In this document: positions 14,251-25,286 of the stretch, in pieces
How positions within the stretch are numbered: position 1 is the stretch's first letter
Layout: each line of letters opens with the position of its first letter
Origin: Acanthacorydalis orientalis
Taxonomy: Eukaryota; Arthropoda; Insecta; Megaloptera; Corydalidae
Direction: 5' to 3'
Assembly: GCA_034766995.1 (NCBI GenBank)
Contig: CM068316.1
Coordinates: 21,824,090-21,888,089 of the forward strand
Length of the DNA: 64,000 nucleotides
The notes under the pieces: generated by a model
The model's input: only the letters and a program-made list of their open reading frames with translations
The model's database searches: none
Told to the model about the DNA's origin: nothing
Translations under genes and position numbers: made by a program

Positions 14251-14491
14251 CATACATAAGTACGAACGTACGTATACACATACATACATATACACACACA
14301 CACATAGTATGGTATGTACATACTATGTACACACATTTATTTAATTACTTTTTTTTATAATTTGAATATTAGTTATTCTTAATGCTTTAATTATATTTCT
14401 TTTTATTTAGGAATTCAATTTGATTGATCGAAGGGAATTAGCACCTTTACAAGAACTGATTGAAAAATTAACAGCAAAAGATACACGATGA
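6854..14491 (+). CDS. mats: MOB kinase activator 1 / Mats (five coding exons)
   Basis: Coding exons are 6854..6867, 7256..7422, 8603..8830, 12693..12856 and 14411..14491, all with GT-AG borders; they total 654 nt, that is 217 residues, against 216 for human MOB1A. Recognisable blocks in order include [70 protein letters not shown] and [14 protein letters not shown]. The four zinc ligands of the MOB fold are present: Cys79 and Cys84 (FCTEDSC) and two His in HIYHQH. Exon 1 encodes only MSFL plus two bases of a Phe codon completed in exon 2. MOB1/Mats binds and activates LATS/Warts and NDR/Tricornered kinases in Hippo and mitotic-exit signalling. Intron 3 (8831-12692) contains a MITE and a dead mariner and intron 4 (12857-14410) a second mariner, yet all splice sites and the frame are intact. 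The gene looks functional. Confidence 0.97.
8937..9130. repeat. TA-rich microsatellite cluster in mats intron 3
   Basis: Three TA tracts are separated by short TAGATAGA- and CATAG-containing spacers, preceded by TG and GCAT repeats from about 8904. It begins about 75-100 bases after the exon 3 donor. Confidence 0.9.
10034..10390. mobile_element. MITE-like element with ~35-bp terminal inverted repeats
   Basis: The left end reads GGGCTCCATGCACTTTTGG followed by TTTTAGTGAGTTTTA. The right end is its imperfect inverted copy, TAAAACTCACACTAAAACTT then AAAGTGTAGGAAGCCC. The interior has no coding potential. Length is about 355 bp. I could not find a convincing target-site duplication, so the superfamily is undetermined. 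It sits in mats intron 3. Confidence 0.6.
11051..11111. repeat. TA microsatellite adjoining a mariner end
   Basis: TA runs interrupted by CATGCACACATA, directly after a poly-C stretch at about 11031-11040. The mariner terminus starts at the last TA. Confidence 0.85.
11112..12400 (-). mobile_element. degenerate mariner transposon with inverted repeats
   Basis: Minus-strand fragments read as a mariner (DD34D) transposase. From the N-terminal side they are the helix-turn-helix region with [11 protein letters not shown] (12218 to about 11853), then [12 protein letters not shown] and [18 protein letters not shown] (about 11869-11612), then YDNAQPHKA (about 11480) and [11 protein letters not shown] (about 11370). 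All three catalytic Asp positions (GDEK, YDNA, SSDF) are still visible, but the reading frame is broken by stops and shifts. Terminal copies of TTGGTGTCAGTGAT occur at 11126-11139 and inverted at about 12380-12393. The size, near 1.3 kb, is that of a full-length mariner. It lies antisense inside mats intron 3. Confidence 0.85.
13391..14128 (+). mobile_element. internally deleted mariner, family shared with 46.5 kb
   Basis: The left end (GAGGGCTGATCATTTATTTC) and the right end (inverted, GAGGAATGGGCATTTAATTT) form imperfect terminal repeats. Between them, plus-strand fragments match mariner transposase in order: a start at [43 protein letters not shown], and VTEDEIWVYRYKSK, which carries the first catalytic Asp region. 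The second and third catalytic regions are missing, and the frame has several stops. A related copy is at 46513-47404. It sits in mats intron 4, sense orientation. Confidence 0.75.
14150..14320. repeat. TA/CA/TACA microsatellite block
   Basis: Mixed TA, CA, TACA and CATA units in mats intron 4, ending about 90 bases before the exon 5 acceptor. Open frames in it (IYIYI, THTHT) are artefacts of the repeat. Confidence 0.85.
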
Positions 14492-14580
14492 ATGAAGAAT
14501 GTTATTTAATTATTTGTCGACAATATTTGTTTCTGCTTTGTTCATTTATTCTCAATTACTATTATATTGAAATATATATT

Positions 14581-14586
14581 AATAAA
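14581..14586 (+). terminator. candidate polyadenylation signal of mats
   Basis: AATAAA lies about 90 bases after the mats stop codon, a plausible short 3' UTR, though other AATAAA copies follow further downstream. Confidence 0.5.
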
Positions 14587-14599
14587 ATATACTTTTTTA

Positions 14600-15604
14600 T
14601 TATGTAGTAATTTTTGTTTAACAGAACATTTGCCACTATGTTATTAATTATTTATATTTAATGTTTTAAATGATTACATTTTAAACAATTTTTTTGAAAT
14701 AATTATGAGAAGTAAAAATTGCATTTATAGTATTAACATACATATATACAATATATATATATATATTATGAATAATGTTAATTTTTCATTGTTTCGAAAA
14801 AATTTAACAGGCAAATGTTTTTCTATTGTTATAAATCAGATTGTATATTTTTATTTATACTTCATTTAAATCAAAGGTATATTATTCACTTGATGGCATA
14901 AGTGATGATATATATTAAGTGAATTGGAAAAAATTGGTGCAATAAATTTTGTTAGTATTTTAGTACAGGGTAAATGAATAATGCAAAATACTTGGAATTT
15001 GCTTTTTAGTATTTTAAACTTACATAATAGTTTATGCTATTATTGGTCTGAGAATTAGATGCAAAAATATATTTTATGATACAGCATACTGTTTCAATTA
15101 GATGTGAAATAATACCTTAGTAAAATTTAATGCAAGTGATATTAATTAATTTAATAAACAGTTATAATTAATTTATTATATTTTTTTTTATACTTTAAAG
15201 TTTGTTTTTGCAAAGTAATTTAAAATATACATTTTTGTACAACTTCTGATTGTAATTTGTGTTGATTTTATTTATGCATAATAAATATTTAATAAATTGT
15301 AAACTTTGGTTATTCTCATTTTTATTTCAGAAAGAAACCATTTGAAACAATTGTCATAAGAATTTTTAATTTTTAGGATTGAATTTTATTTCAACTATTT
15401 TTTTTCATTTATATGCAAATGTTTAACATTATACTGATTACATATTCAATTTTGTTTAAAGTAATTAAATGAAATAAGATAATTTAGTTGTATTAGTAAC
15501 TTGTTAACTATATATGTTTGTCTAGTCATCAAAATTTGTTATTTTTGATGCAAACGATTTAAAACAGAAGTAGTTGTGAATTTGGAGTTTTTAATGTGCA
15601 TGTA
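14600..15604. other. intergenic AT-rich DNA after mats
   Basis: No coding sequence or transposon end was recognised. An alternative longer mats 3' UTR could occupy part of it. Confidence 0.45.
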
Positions 15605-15745
15605 TGGGATATTTTCATTTAAAAGTCCTAGAAGTAGGTAGTTTTTATGATTTTTTTTATAGAATAAAAACCTACAACAGACATTTTTAGCATATCTTTA
15701 TTAACTTTTTAATACGTTCTTTACAAAGCATAATTTAAAAAAATA
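15605..15745 (+). repeat. left arm of outer ~140-bp inverted repeat
   Basis: It starts GGGATATTTTCATTTAAAAG and ends near TACAAAGCATAATTTAAAAA. The same sequence with few differences is present inverted at 18246-18385. The pair encloses about 2.5 kb that includes the foldback element, suggesting terminal repeats of a larger, unclassified element. No clear target duplication was found. Confidence 0.8.
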
Positions 15746-16058
15746 CATTTTAGGAGCTATAGCAGTCAGATCTGGAGCAAATCAAATGTTTCTACAGTGA
15801 TGGTTTCCACAATTACAATCTTTGTGTTGATCTGAAATGCAAAAAGAACATTTCTTTATAATCAGGATATTGCTATTACCCATACTAGCATCTAAAGTAG
15901 TCAATGTAAAAAAATGGCGACCTGAAATTAATTTTTCAAACTTTTATCTATTAAAAAGAATTTTGTATAGATCGTTTCAATTTTAGTAAATCGATAGAGA
16001 ATTTATGTACGAATCAAATGAAATTAAATCTGTGCATTAGTTTTCAAGACATCATGGG

Positions 16059-17254
16059 TCTGGTGCGAAGTTGGCACCCGTTTTTTCGAAAAAATATTTT
16101 TTTTGGAGTTCTGAGTAAATTTAGTATAGTTCTAAGGTTCCTGATAGGAATTTAAAAGAGTTCTAGGGTTTAACTCGAAAAAAAATTTCGGGGTGCTAAT
16201 TTCACGTGGCACCCTTTTTTCACCAAAAAAAGTTCTGAGCAGTTTTTTTAATAGGAAAATGAGAGTTCTAGAGTTCTCAAATAATATTTCAAAGTGCTCT
16301 AGCAAATTAAAATAAACAAAAAAAATTTTTTATCATATCGGCAACTTATTTTTCAAAATATTATTTTTTTTAGAGTTTTGACTAGATTTACAATAGTTAA
16401 AGGGTTCATGATAGGAACTTAAATGAGTTCTTGGGTTTAGCACGAAAAAAATTGAAAATTTTTTTTTCCCAAACTATCGCCTTGATCACGCGAAAACTAC
16501 GGAGTTCCGTGGTGTTCTAACATGAGTTCTGGTTAGATCTGGAATATTTCTGAAGAGTGCTGATGTTTTTTCAGTTGATTTCGAAAAGTCCGGGGTGCTA
16601 GGGGATAAGAAACCGGGCGAGATTGTTAATTTGTCGATCGAAGGATCGCTGCTAACGCATCGAACCTTCAATGTAGGGATAAAAAACTATTGATATTTAT
16701 CGATCTGCTTCTGCTGAAGCTGTTTCAGGACCTAGAAGCGGGCGGGAAATTTGAAATTTTGAGAACTATTCCAAATCTAGCCAGAACTCACGTTAGAATT
16801 CCTTGGAACTCCGTATTTTTCGCGTGATCAAGGCGATAATTTACGAAAAAAAATTTCAATTTTTTTCGTGCTAAACCCAAGAACTCATTTAAGTTCCTAA
16901 CATGAACCCTTTAACTATTGTAAATCTAGTCTAAAAAAATAATATTTCGAAAAATAAGTTGCCGATATGATGAAAAAAAATTTTTTATTTATTTTTTTTA
17001 ATTTATCAAAACTCTTTGAAATATTATTTGAGAACTCTAGAACTCTCATTTTCCTTTTGAAAAAATCGCTCAGAACACTTTTTGATGAAAAAATGGTGTC
17101 ACGTGAAATTAGCACCCCGATTTTTTTTCAATACTTTCGTGTTAAACCAGAACTCTTTTAAATTCCTATCAGGAACCCTAGAACTATACTAAATTTACTT
17201 AGAACTCCAAAAAAAACTATTTTTTACGAAAAAGGGTGCCAACTTTGCACCAGT
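16059..17254. mobile_element. foldback (MULE-like) element, ~490-bp inverted arms, 9-bp TSD
   Basis: The two ends read inward as CTGGTGCGAAGTTGGCACCC and CTGGTGCAAAGTTGGCACCC. The arms stay alignable for about 490 bp (roughly 16059-16548 and 16765-17254), with a unique GC-richer spacer of about 215 bp between. The 9-mer CATCATGGG sits directly outside both ends (16050-16058 and 17255-17263), a target-site duplication. Long inverted arms with a 9-bp duplication are known for Mutator-like elements and foldback transposons; no transposase is encoded. Each arm holds two diverged internal copies of a motif running GATAGGAA.TTAAA.GAGTTCT.GGGTTTA. Assignment to MULE is inference from structure. Confidence 0.85.
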
Positions 17255-18245
17255 CATCATGGGAACACGTTTAAAAACACAATTTTAAGAAAAACGTGTT
17301 TAAAGTTTTCAGTAGGCTTTTTATAATGGAAACAATTAAATTTTCTTAAATATGTCTAGCCAGCAATTCCTGCACGAAATAGTAATCCTTCCTCCTCAAA
17401 GAACTCTTGTTGCTACGAATTTTTTAATTTTCGAGCACTTCATGCCTCTTTTTTTATTAATTTAAAAATAAATGAGTAAATTAATGTTTGTAGAAAATTC
17501 GTTTTTTAGTGAAAAAGTTCATTTAATTTATAAAATTGAAGTGAAAGTAAATACAGTAGTGAAGTAATAGATTGCTCAATAATCAAAAATATATGGTTAT
17601 CTTCAATAAAACAAATTACTTATGTTCCTCATACTTTGAAATCGGATTAATGATTGTGATAAGACTGATAATTTTATCATATTTGTTGCAAAATAAATTC
17701 TACACTAGTTTCTTTTTTACACTAGTTTAAAAAATATTGTGAAAAAATGACAAATTCGATGAAAGAATTAAACATTTTCTTTCGTCAGAGAAAAAAAGGC
17801 ACAAATACCTGTGGTATACAGTAAGGTATATACGAGTATTAGACATGAAGACGTCATTAGACTTTAACAATTGCATTTGTTGGATTGAACACAATAGTTT
17901 CATTTTAGGACATTCTTCTTTTGTGGTGCGGAATAAAGACAGCAGTTGTTTGGAATGAAAGAAATGTTAACCAACTAAAATTATGAACTCTTTGGAGAAA
18001 AGTTCTATAGCAAATTTTGTCATATTTGAAATTGAAACGTTTTTGTTTCATAAAATTGAATTGAATATTTCGTTTTTTATGTATAAATAAAAATCAAAAA
18101 TCTTAATAAAACCGCTATTTTCGAAAATATATGGTAATATACTAGTATAATAGTTTTTTTTTTATGATCGATATAGGCATTATCTATGTATATAGGTAAA
18201 ACGTCAATTCGGTATTGATTGTGGAAGAAAAATTATAATAGCATA

Positions 18246-18385
18246 CTTTTTTAAATTATGCTTTGTAAATAACGTATTAAAAAGTTAATAAAGATATGCT
18301 AAAAATGTCTAAATTGTAGTTTTTTTTCTATAAAAAAATCATAAAAATTACCTATCATGGTGAACTTTTAAATGAAAATACCCAC
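18246..18385 (-). repeat. right arm of outer ~140-bp inverted repeat
   Basis: Reverse complement of the arm at 15605-15745, sharing for example ATTTTTAGCATATCTTTATT and TTAACTTTTTAATACGTT. The differences are a few substitutions and short indels, so the copies are old but clearly related. Confidence 0.8.
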
Positions 18386-18479
18386 TTAGCATATAAATCA
18401 TCTCTATCATGGTGATATAATCTTAATTTGTTTGACATAAAAATCAATGAGGAATCCATTTTTTACGATAAACATAAAA

Positions 18480-19393
18480 CTAATTAATTTATTGGTAAGC
18501 TGCATGCCACTAGGAGTAGTAGGCCAGATGGCGAGCGTATTTTATATGAGTATTATCATGGTCCTAAATTTTGTAGATATATAAAATTTATAAAAAAAAT
18601 GAAAGTCAGAAAAGACTCACTTCATGATAAAAGTTATTATTATTGATAAATTTGGTAAGTTTAATAAAGAATAAGTAAAATTAGAGTTAATTTCTGAAGC
18701 TCGGCGGACTTTTAAGATCAGGTATACTACTTAGGGCTTACAGAAAGGTTTTAGTGATAAAATCGGCTGATTAGTAAAGAAGGGTATTTTTTAATTCATA
18801 GATTATCGCTCCAAAAAGGTAGTTGACATAAAAATTTATATCGACTATAAGTTGACTATGAATTCCTTCTTGAAGATTGTCCAATATTATTTGCTACGCA
18901 TTGACGATTTATTACGGAAAATGTATGGTAGCAAAGTCTGCAATGTTTAATTTATCGCTGCAGGCCGTAGACAGTAAGCTCTAAGCACTAGGGCTGTAGG
19001 TAGTAGGATGAGCTTAAATAAGATTATAATTTTTAATTATCGCCACATCAAAATACTTGTTTTGATATAGTCGTTTTTCTACATGAAGTAGCGTGTGGAT
19101 CATCTAAATTCTAGAAAACAATACGCAGTTTACTAGAAGGGCTGGATTGTATATCTATTCTGCTCGATGAAATCTTAATTGATTAAAGATCTCTAAGAGC
19201 GTTTAAAAATGCTTATAACCGTTTTTGTAAAAAATATGAAGTCAGAAAAACTTCTGCAAAGTATTTGTGGTTTCATATTAATGAAAAGGACCTACACTCT
19301 CCTGATGAAAAAGTGGAAACTGTTTTAGAATTCTTAAGCGCTAAAAATGGTAAAGATCCAATTATTTCTAAGATTTATAAATTATTTTGTTAG
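18480..19393 (+). pseudogene. decayed coding-like region, possibly gypsy-type reverse transcriptase
   Basis: Open stretches interrupted by stops and frameshifts have protein-like composition. One (about 18500-18640) contains RPDGERILYEYYHGPKFC. Another, about 18820-18960, contains YIDYKLT and LLRIDDLLRKMYGSKV, which recalls the ..CIDYR.LN.. and PRIDDLL..L.G.K. segments of Ty3/gypsy reverse transcriptase. The last, 19187-19393, is a 68-codon open frame with KYLWFHINEKDLHSPDEKVE and no Met. I could not assign the first and last segments to any family. The whole may be one decayed retroelement or another large mobile or viral insertion. Confidence 0.35.
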
Positions 19394-19737
19394 TGTTTTG
19401 TTGGGCGTTAATAACCTTAACTGTCGAAGAGCCCTAAAACCTCAATAACCAACCTAATGTTTTGTTTTATTACATCAAATTTTCACGCATCGTGTAAACT
19501 ATTGATAAAGATATTTGACTCACAGTAAAGAGGCAATAATTGTGAACGTGTTTTTCAGCGCGCAAAGCAGACGATAAAGGCGAATCTTTTTTAGCACATG
19601 ACAATCAAGATTTATTCATCAAATAATTTGTATAAGTAAATGAGGTGTTTAATAAAATAAACTAGCCATTAAATCAAGCAAATAATGTTTTGACATAGAA
19701 TTACGTCTATAGTTTTATTAAGCGGGGTGTCATGTTA

Positions 19738-20640
19738 GGCCTTATTCTCACAAGCGTTAAAAAACGCATCAACGCGCGCTTTTTTTCCTCTTTTCAATAA
19801 AACGTATGAAACTCCGTGTTTCTTTTCACATGCCGGCGTTTATTTAACGCGCGGTGAAAAATGTAGAATTTGATCCATTTCTAACGCCGAGAGTTTTGCG
19901 TCGCAGTAAATAGAACATATGGAAAAGGGTATTTTCATTCGCATAGGTGTTTAAAAAGCGCTTAATGACGCCGAATTTGTCAGTTAGTCTTTCCTGCACG
20001 TTGGTACTGATTACAAGTACAACAGATAACGGCAGACAGCGTTAACGAAAATGACGTTATTTGATACTGAACGTTTTATTTTGGAGGTGGAATCGAGATC
20101 TTTGTTATACAACAAAGGTTTACCAAATTACTCAAACAAAATTTTGAAAGAGGACTCGTAGATGGAAGTCACTTCAAAAGTAATCCCAAATTGGGAAAAT
20201 ATCGTAGATAACAATTCTCAATAATTCATTAAATGTTTCAATTTTCATACTGGAATACCTGAAAAACATCCGGATACAACCTTCAATGTCATTTTTTAAC
20301 CTAATTTTTTTAAATCCGTTAATTAGATTAAAAGCTATGACCTTGCAAATTTGAACATCGATTTTCACGCTGTGTCAGCATTAAAAGGTAAATATCTCAA
20401 AAACTCTTTTTCGCACGACAAAAATAAAATATCTGTGGATAAAGCTTTGAAAACTCTGTAAGAAGATCCCACATATATTTTGTAATTTTTAAAAAAATCA
20501 GAAATTGAGCTATCAAATTTGTCAACATCTACAAAATTCAAAACGCCCAGAAAAATGTTGCGGAACGTATAAGAAATCACAAAAAACGTAAAGCGGTGGA
20601 AGAACGAAAGCTAAAGAGTTCAAAAAACTTCATCTGAAAA
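19738..20640 (+). mobile_element. PIF-Harbinger remnant with MADF-domain gene
   Basis: The left end GGCCTTATTCTCACAAGCG follows a TTA trinucleotide (19735-19737), matching Harbinger termini and their 3-bp TTA/TAA target. A plus-strand ORF from ATG 20051 reads MTLFDTERFILEVESRSLLY then NYSNKILKEDS, the start of a MADF (Myb/SANT-like) DNA-binding domain, the usual accessory protein of Harbinger transposons. At the conserved Trp position after KEDS there is a TAG (20159-20161); reading continues with MEVTSKVIPNW. No Harbinger nuclease and no matching right terminus were found, so the right boundary is approximate. Confidence 0.6.
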
Positions 20641-20764
20641 GATGAAATTGCATATTTTTAAACAACTTTAAAACATTTTCACTTCCCTAACCCAACGTAA
20701 TTCTACGTAAACTCCTGCGGTTGTGTACATATACAACCCCCATTTTTTTAAAAAAATTAATTAG

Positions 20765-21800
20765 ACATACATATATTGCATTGTACGTTCATTAAGAGAG
20801 TTGTTTCCTAAGAGACATGATATTAAGAAATATGATTCTTATTTTTTATCTAACTATACAAATTATGCTGAATGGATTAAATCAGAAATACAGCCGGCTG
20901 ATTGTTAAAGACAAATCTGCTAGAACATTCAGTTATAGATGAGTTATTATATTTTTTGACAGTAATGATAATTTACTTTTGAAATTTAATGACAACCTAG
21001 CGGAAATGAAGAAAAATAACCAATCGTGAAGATGAAGGTGTTTACAAATATGAAATTTAGATGTCTTGAAAAGATGGATCCGGAGCTTTTTTCTTTTCTT
21101 TGTAGTGATTTATTGAAGAAATGAACATTATTATGGGGTTATAAAACAGAGATCAGTGCCAAACGTCGATTATGTATTTTAAGAGAGTTGCATGTTTTTG
21201 ATATGGGTATCAACAAGATAAAATCAACAAATAAAATAAACATGTTCTTGTGTTTTGAAACCAAAACTGAAATCAAACATTTTTCTTGAGAATGTAATTA
21301 TTAACAAAGATATCCACGCGATATATTTCTGAGAATGGCCACAGAAGCTCTGGAATCATATTAATAATAATTATATTTGGAACCATTTCTGCGTCATTAT
21401 TTTCTGGTAATCATTGACAGTCCTTCCAAACAGTTGTGTCATTCTGTTATAATCTATGACGTCAAGTACAACTATTAAATGATAACAACTATTTATGTGC
21501 CTTCCTAAAAATTTGGCATTTGACAATTATTTGGAGTTCGTATCTGAAATATCTAAAATGTTTTTAACAAAAATGGAGTGAATTTTAAGAAAATGGTGCT
21601 TTTTTTACCAAAGACCAATAATTTGGCCAGTATTAATAATTTTTAATGATTAATTTAAGAGGTTATATCCAACAATATTAAAGAATGAAAACAATACAAA
21701 TGAAATCAGTAGTATTAATTTCATTGTTTACAATGATGTGTCACATGACTATAACAAAAGATAACGGTAACTAGAAAAATCGGCACAAAACTTAAAATGA
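20765..21800 (+). pseudogene. unassigned decayed protein-coding remnants
   Basis: Several plus-strand segments look protein-like. About 20770-20910 encodes a stretch ending YFLSNYTNYAEWIKSEIQP. About 21017-21290 reads through one TGA and contains KFRCLEKMDPELFSFLC, AKRRLCILRELHVFDMG and NMFLCFETKTEIKHF. Near 21490-21590 there is FDNYLEFVSEISKMFLTKME. The segments lie in the same direction and order, as expected of one inactivated gene or element. I do not recognise the family. A relation to the decayed segments at 18.5-19.4 kb, split by the Harbinger insertion, is plausible but unproven. Confidence 0.35.
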
Positions 21801-23009
21801 TAAAAACCGCAATTATTTGTGCACTAACCTAATAGATATAAAATATATAACCGTGTTATGTTCATAATTTAACATATTCATTGCAAATTTTCAAATATTG
21901 CTCAAAATAAAAAAAATATGTAGTATTTTTATGCACTTACATCTTTAATTAGAAATTAATTATTAGATTAAATACAAGAAAGTTAATGGTAATTTGATAT
22001 TTTATTCTTTATTTGATAATTGTTAATGTATGTATGTATAAGATTAATGAATAATAATTTGCGAATTTACTATTTCATATTTTTAATACGTTAACAATAT
22101 TTGAAATTTGATTATAAAATTAAATTTAATTCTTTTTAAAAGAATTTACAATTGTCAATAAGTAGGTAATATTAGTAAATAATAATTTTGTTTGAAACTT
22201 TACTTTCTCAGTTTTTTTTTTTTAAAAAAAATACTGAATAATCAAGACTACAATTTAATTGTCACCAATAGTGAGGTTAGATAAAAGTAAAAAAATGCAT
22301 AGCATTTAGAATAGTAATGACTATTATTATTCAGTAATCCAGTTTCGTTTCAGTTGGGTTGTATTTATGTATAGTATCTTTTTTCTGATTACACAATACA
22401 AAAATACTAGAAATTTCAGTGCTTTATGTTCCGTTATAGCACCATTTAGCTTTGCTTAATTCAATGGTTAATATATTTTTTTAATTAGTGATAATATACT
22501 TTATTAGTCATTATTAATAGATTATGAATGAAAAAAATATATTTGTTGAGTTTTTCCGATGTTCATAATTTAACAATTCATTGAACATTTTCAAAAAATC
22601 CTCAAAATATAAAAAAATATATAGCATTCGTGAGTAGCATTTAATATATTAATGTAATTATTTTATTTTGCGTTATTTTCGTACATTTTTAAATTACTAT
22701 TTTTGTCTTTAAGGTGGAAAACTCTCTATAATATACTTGAAGACAAGTTTACATAATATTAATTATTTCATAATAGTTCATAAAAGTTAATAAAATGACA
22801 TATAAAACTTGCACTGCGCAGTTGTTTATTGTTAGTATTAGTGTGCACCGGTTGGTTTAAGGTTAGTCATATTTGTCGTATTTTATGATTTGGGCATGTC
22901 AAATACGTTTTTATTTATTCAATAGATTCACCTAAAAGAAAATAGTGAATATAAACTACTTATATCTATATTCGATAAAAGTGTCACAGACACTTAATAA
23001 TTATTAATA
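21801..23009. other. AT-rich upstream region of the small Cys-rich gene
   Basis: No coding sequence was recognised. The last ~200 bases (from about 22810) are less AT-biased (GCACTGCGCAG, GTGCACCGG) and are the likely promoter and 5' UTR of the gene starting at 23010. Confidence 0.35.
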
Positions 23010-25226
23010 ATGAAGTCATATTTTAAACTATCACCAAATTGTATTTGTAACAGACCAAGTGGATTACTTTTATGTACTGGATGTGGATATTCAATAAAAG
23101 GACGAGTTCGTTGTCTGTGTAATCAACATCCTTCTGTAAGTTTGTTTTTTATTATATTTCTCATTGTTGTGTTTATAAATATATATTATTTTATATATTT
23201 ATAATTTATTGTTATTGCACTTTCAACTAGTCTGTGTGTTTATTAATTTTAGAATTGTAATTTTTATAAAAAAAAAACATTTTGATAAATTCCATGCATC
23301 CTTAGAGTAAATTTTAATTATTGTGAAAATTATGAACTGAAATAAACGAGTTTTTTGTGTAATTGTTGAAATTTTAAATGTAGTTATAAAAAAATTACAA
23401 ACACTGACTGTATTTTATTTCAATAACATTGTTTTAAAAAACATTTTTTAAATTTAATTTTTTTAATTACATATATAGTAGTTTTATGTTAGTTTTAAAT
23501 AATTAAAAAATGAAAAAAATTATGTTGAAATAAAAAACTGGACATTGATTTCAATATTTTTAAAAAACTGTTCTAACAATGTAATGCCACTTAAATAAAT
23601 AATTAAACATATTAGATCAATAATTATGACATATTGATGAGAAGGGATGTAGAAAGTACAACGATACGGCTTTTAATTATTCTCGTGTGTATTGTCAAGT
23701 AAAAAACAAAGTGTACAGTGAACATTTGTCAAAGAGGTTAGATCATATAGTGCGCATGTGCGCGGTAAATTCATACACTTTAAGTTTAAATACTCAACCC
23801 TTCTCCTTAAACAAAAGTTTGAATTTACGTTTACATCTTTAAATTGTATTCCTCACTACAATAGATCATTTTCGGTGCGTACAATAGTTTGCTAAACGCG
23901 TCTGAGAGCATTTCTTCCGTGATTTCTAGGAAGTTGCGCCGGGGCGACTCATCGCGATTCGAACGCTTTGTAGATCCGCGGGATTCTCAATTTGCCAAGT
24001 ATAAGATAACATCCGAGTTCAGGTTTCTTGACGTCAGTTGTCTCGAGGATGATCGAGCAATATGTCTTATGGGCGTATCTGGATTCGTGTTGTCCTCGGG
24101 GTTCCTCAGATCTGGTTCGTTTGTTTCTTGGGCGTCATTAGAATTTTCATTCTGATCAGCTGTTTTTTGTTTCTGCGTTTTCTTGCTTCCTTCTTCGAAG
24201 GACTGAAACGGAGAGAAAGCTGAAATCGGAGTCTTCTCAGCTGGTGGAGCTTTCTTGACGATTTCGTTCTTGAAGAAAACTACATCTCAGGTTCTCACGA
24301 CTTCGTAGGTTTTTGGACGAATCAGCCTGTAGCCTTTTGTGTCATTGCAGTATCCTGTCAGAATAAAAACCTCTGATTTCATGTCTCATTAAAGTCGTTT
24401 CTTACGAGGTATGTGGATCATTACTTTATATCCAAATACTTTGAGATGACTTAAGTCAGGTTTCTTTTCTATCAAAATTTCTTCTGGAGTTTGCGCTCTT
24501 TCGACATTCGTGGGAGTATGATTGATGAGATAAACAGCTGTGGCGACTGCTTCAGCTCAGAAGCGTTTGTCCAGTCCAGCGTCTAAAGCATCAAGCGTGC
24601 TTTTTCCACGATGGATCTATTTATCCGTTCGGCAAATTCATTTTGCTGCGATGAATAGGGAACGGTAAGCTGGAATCTCCTGTCTTTTTCCTTGAGAAAT
24701 TTGTTAATGTTTGTATTGTTATATTCTTTTCCATTATCAGATCGCAAAATTTTTATCTTTCGTTGTTGCTGATACTCAACAATTGCAATGGATTCTTTAA
24801 TAGTTTCAAAAACTTGACTTTTGCTTTGCAAAAAGTAAAAAAAAAACTTTTATTGAATGATCATCGATCAACGAGAGAAAATACCTAGATCCTTCGATGG
24901 AATTTACCTCCATTGGTCCACGATTCTTTTTAAACAATTTTAAGAAGTCAACTGATATGTTTGCGTACAAACTCGTTTTTGCTCTGTAATGGGAAAAAGA
25001 AAACATTTTTCATTTTATCTTTCATTTTTTTTATCATAATTATCTTCGTTTATAGGGTTTTATTGAATTACAATTTGTTTTTACATAAGAAAAGTGTCAT
25101 TTTTATAAAAAATATCTTATAGTGTCAGATATGTGTTTATTATATCTTATTAGTTAGAATAAAACACTCAAAATTAAATATGCATGCAACCATTTCAGCT
25201 TTATTAGTAGTAGTTAGTTGAATGTT

Positions 25227-25286
<60 letters not shown>

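Noticed and set aside
23889..24155. 88-codon plus-strand open frame rich in Ser and Arg
   Set aside because: It lies antisense over the copia fragment and has no family; the minus strand explains the composition.
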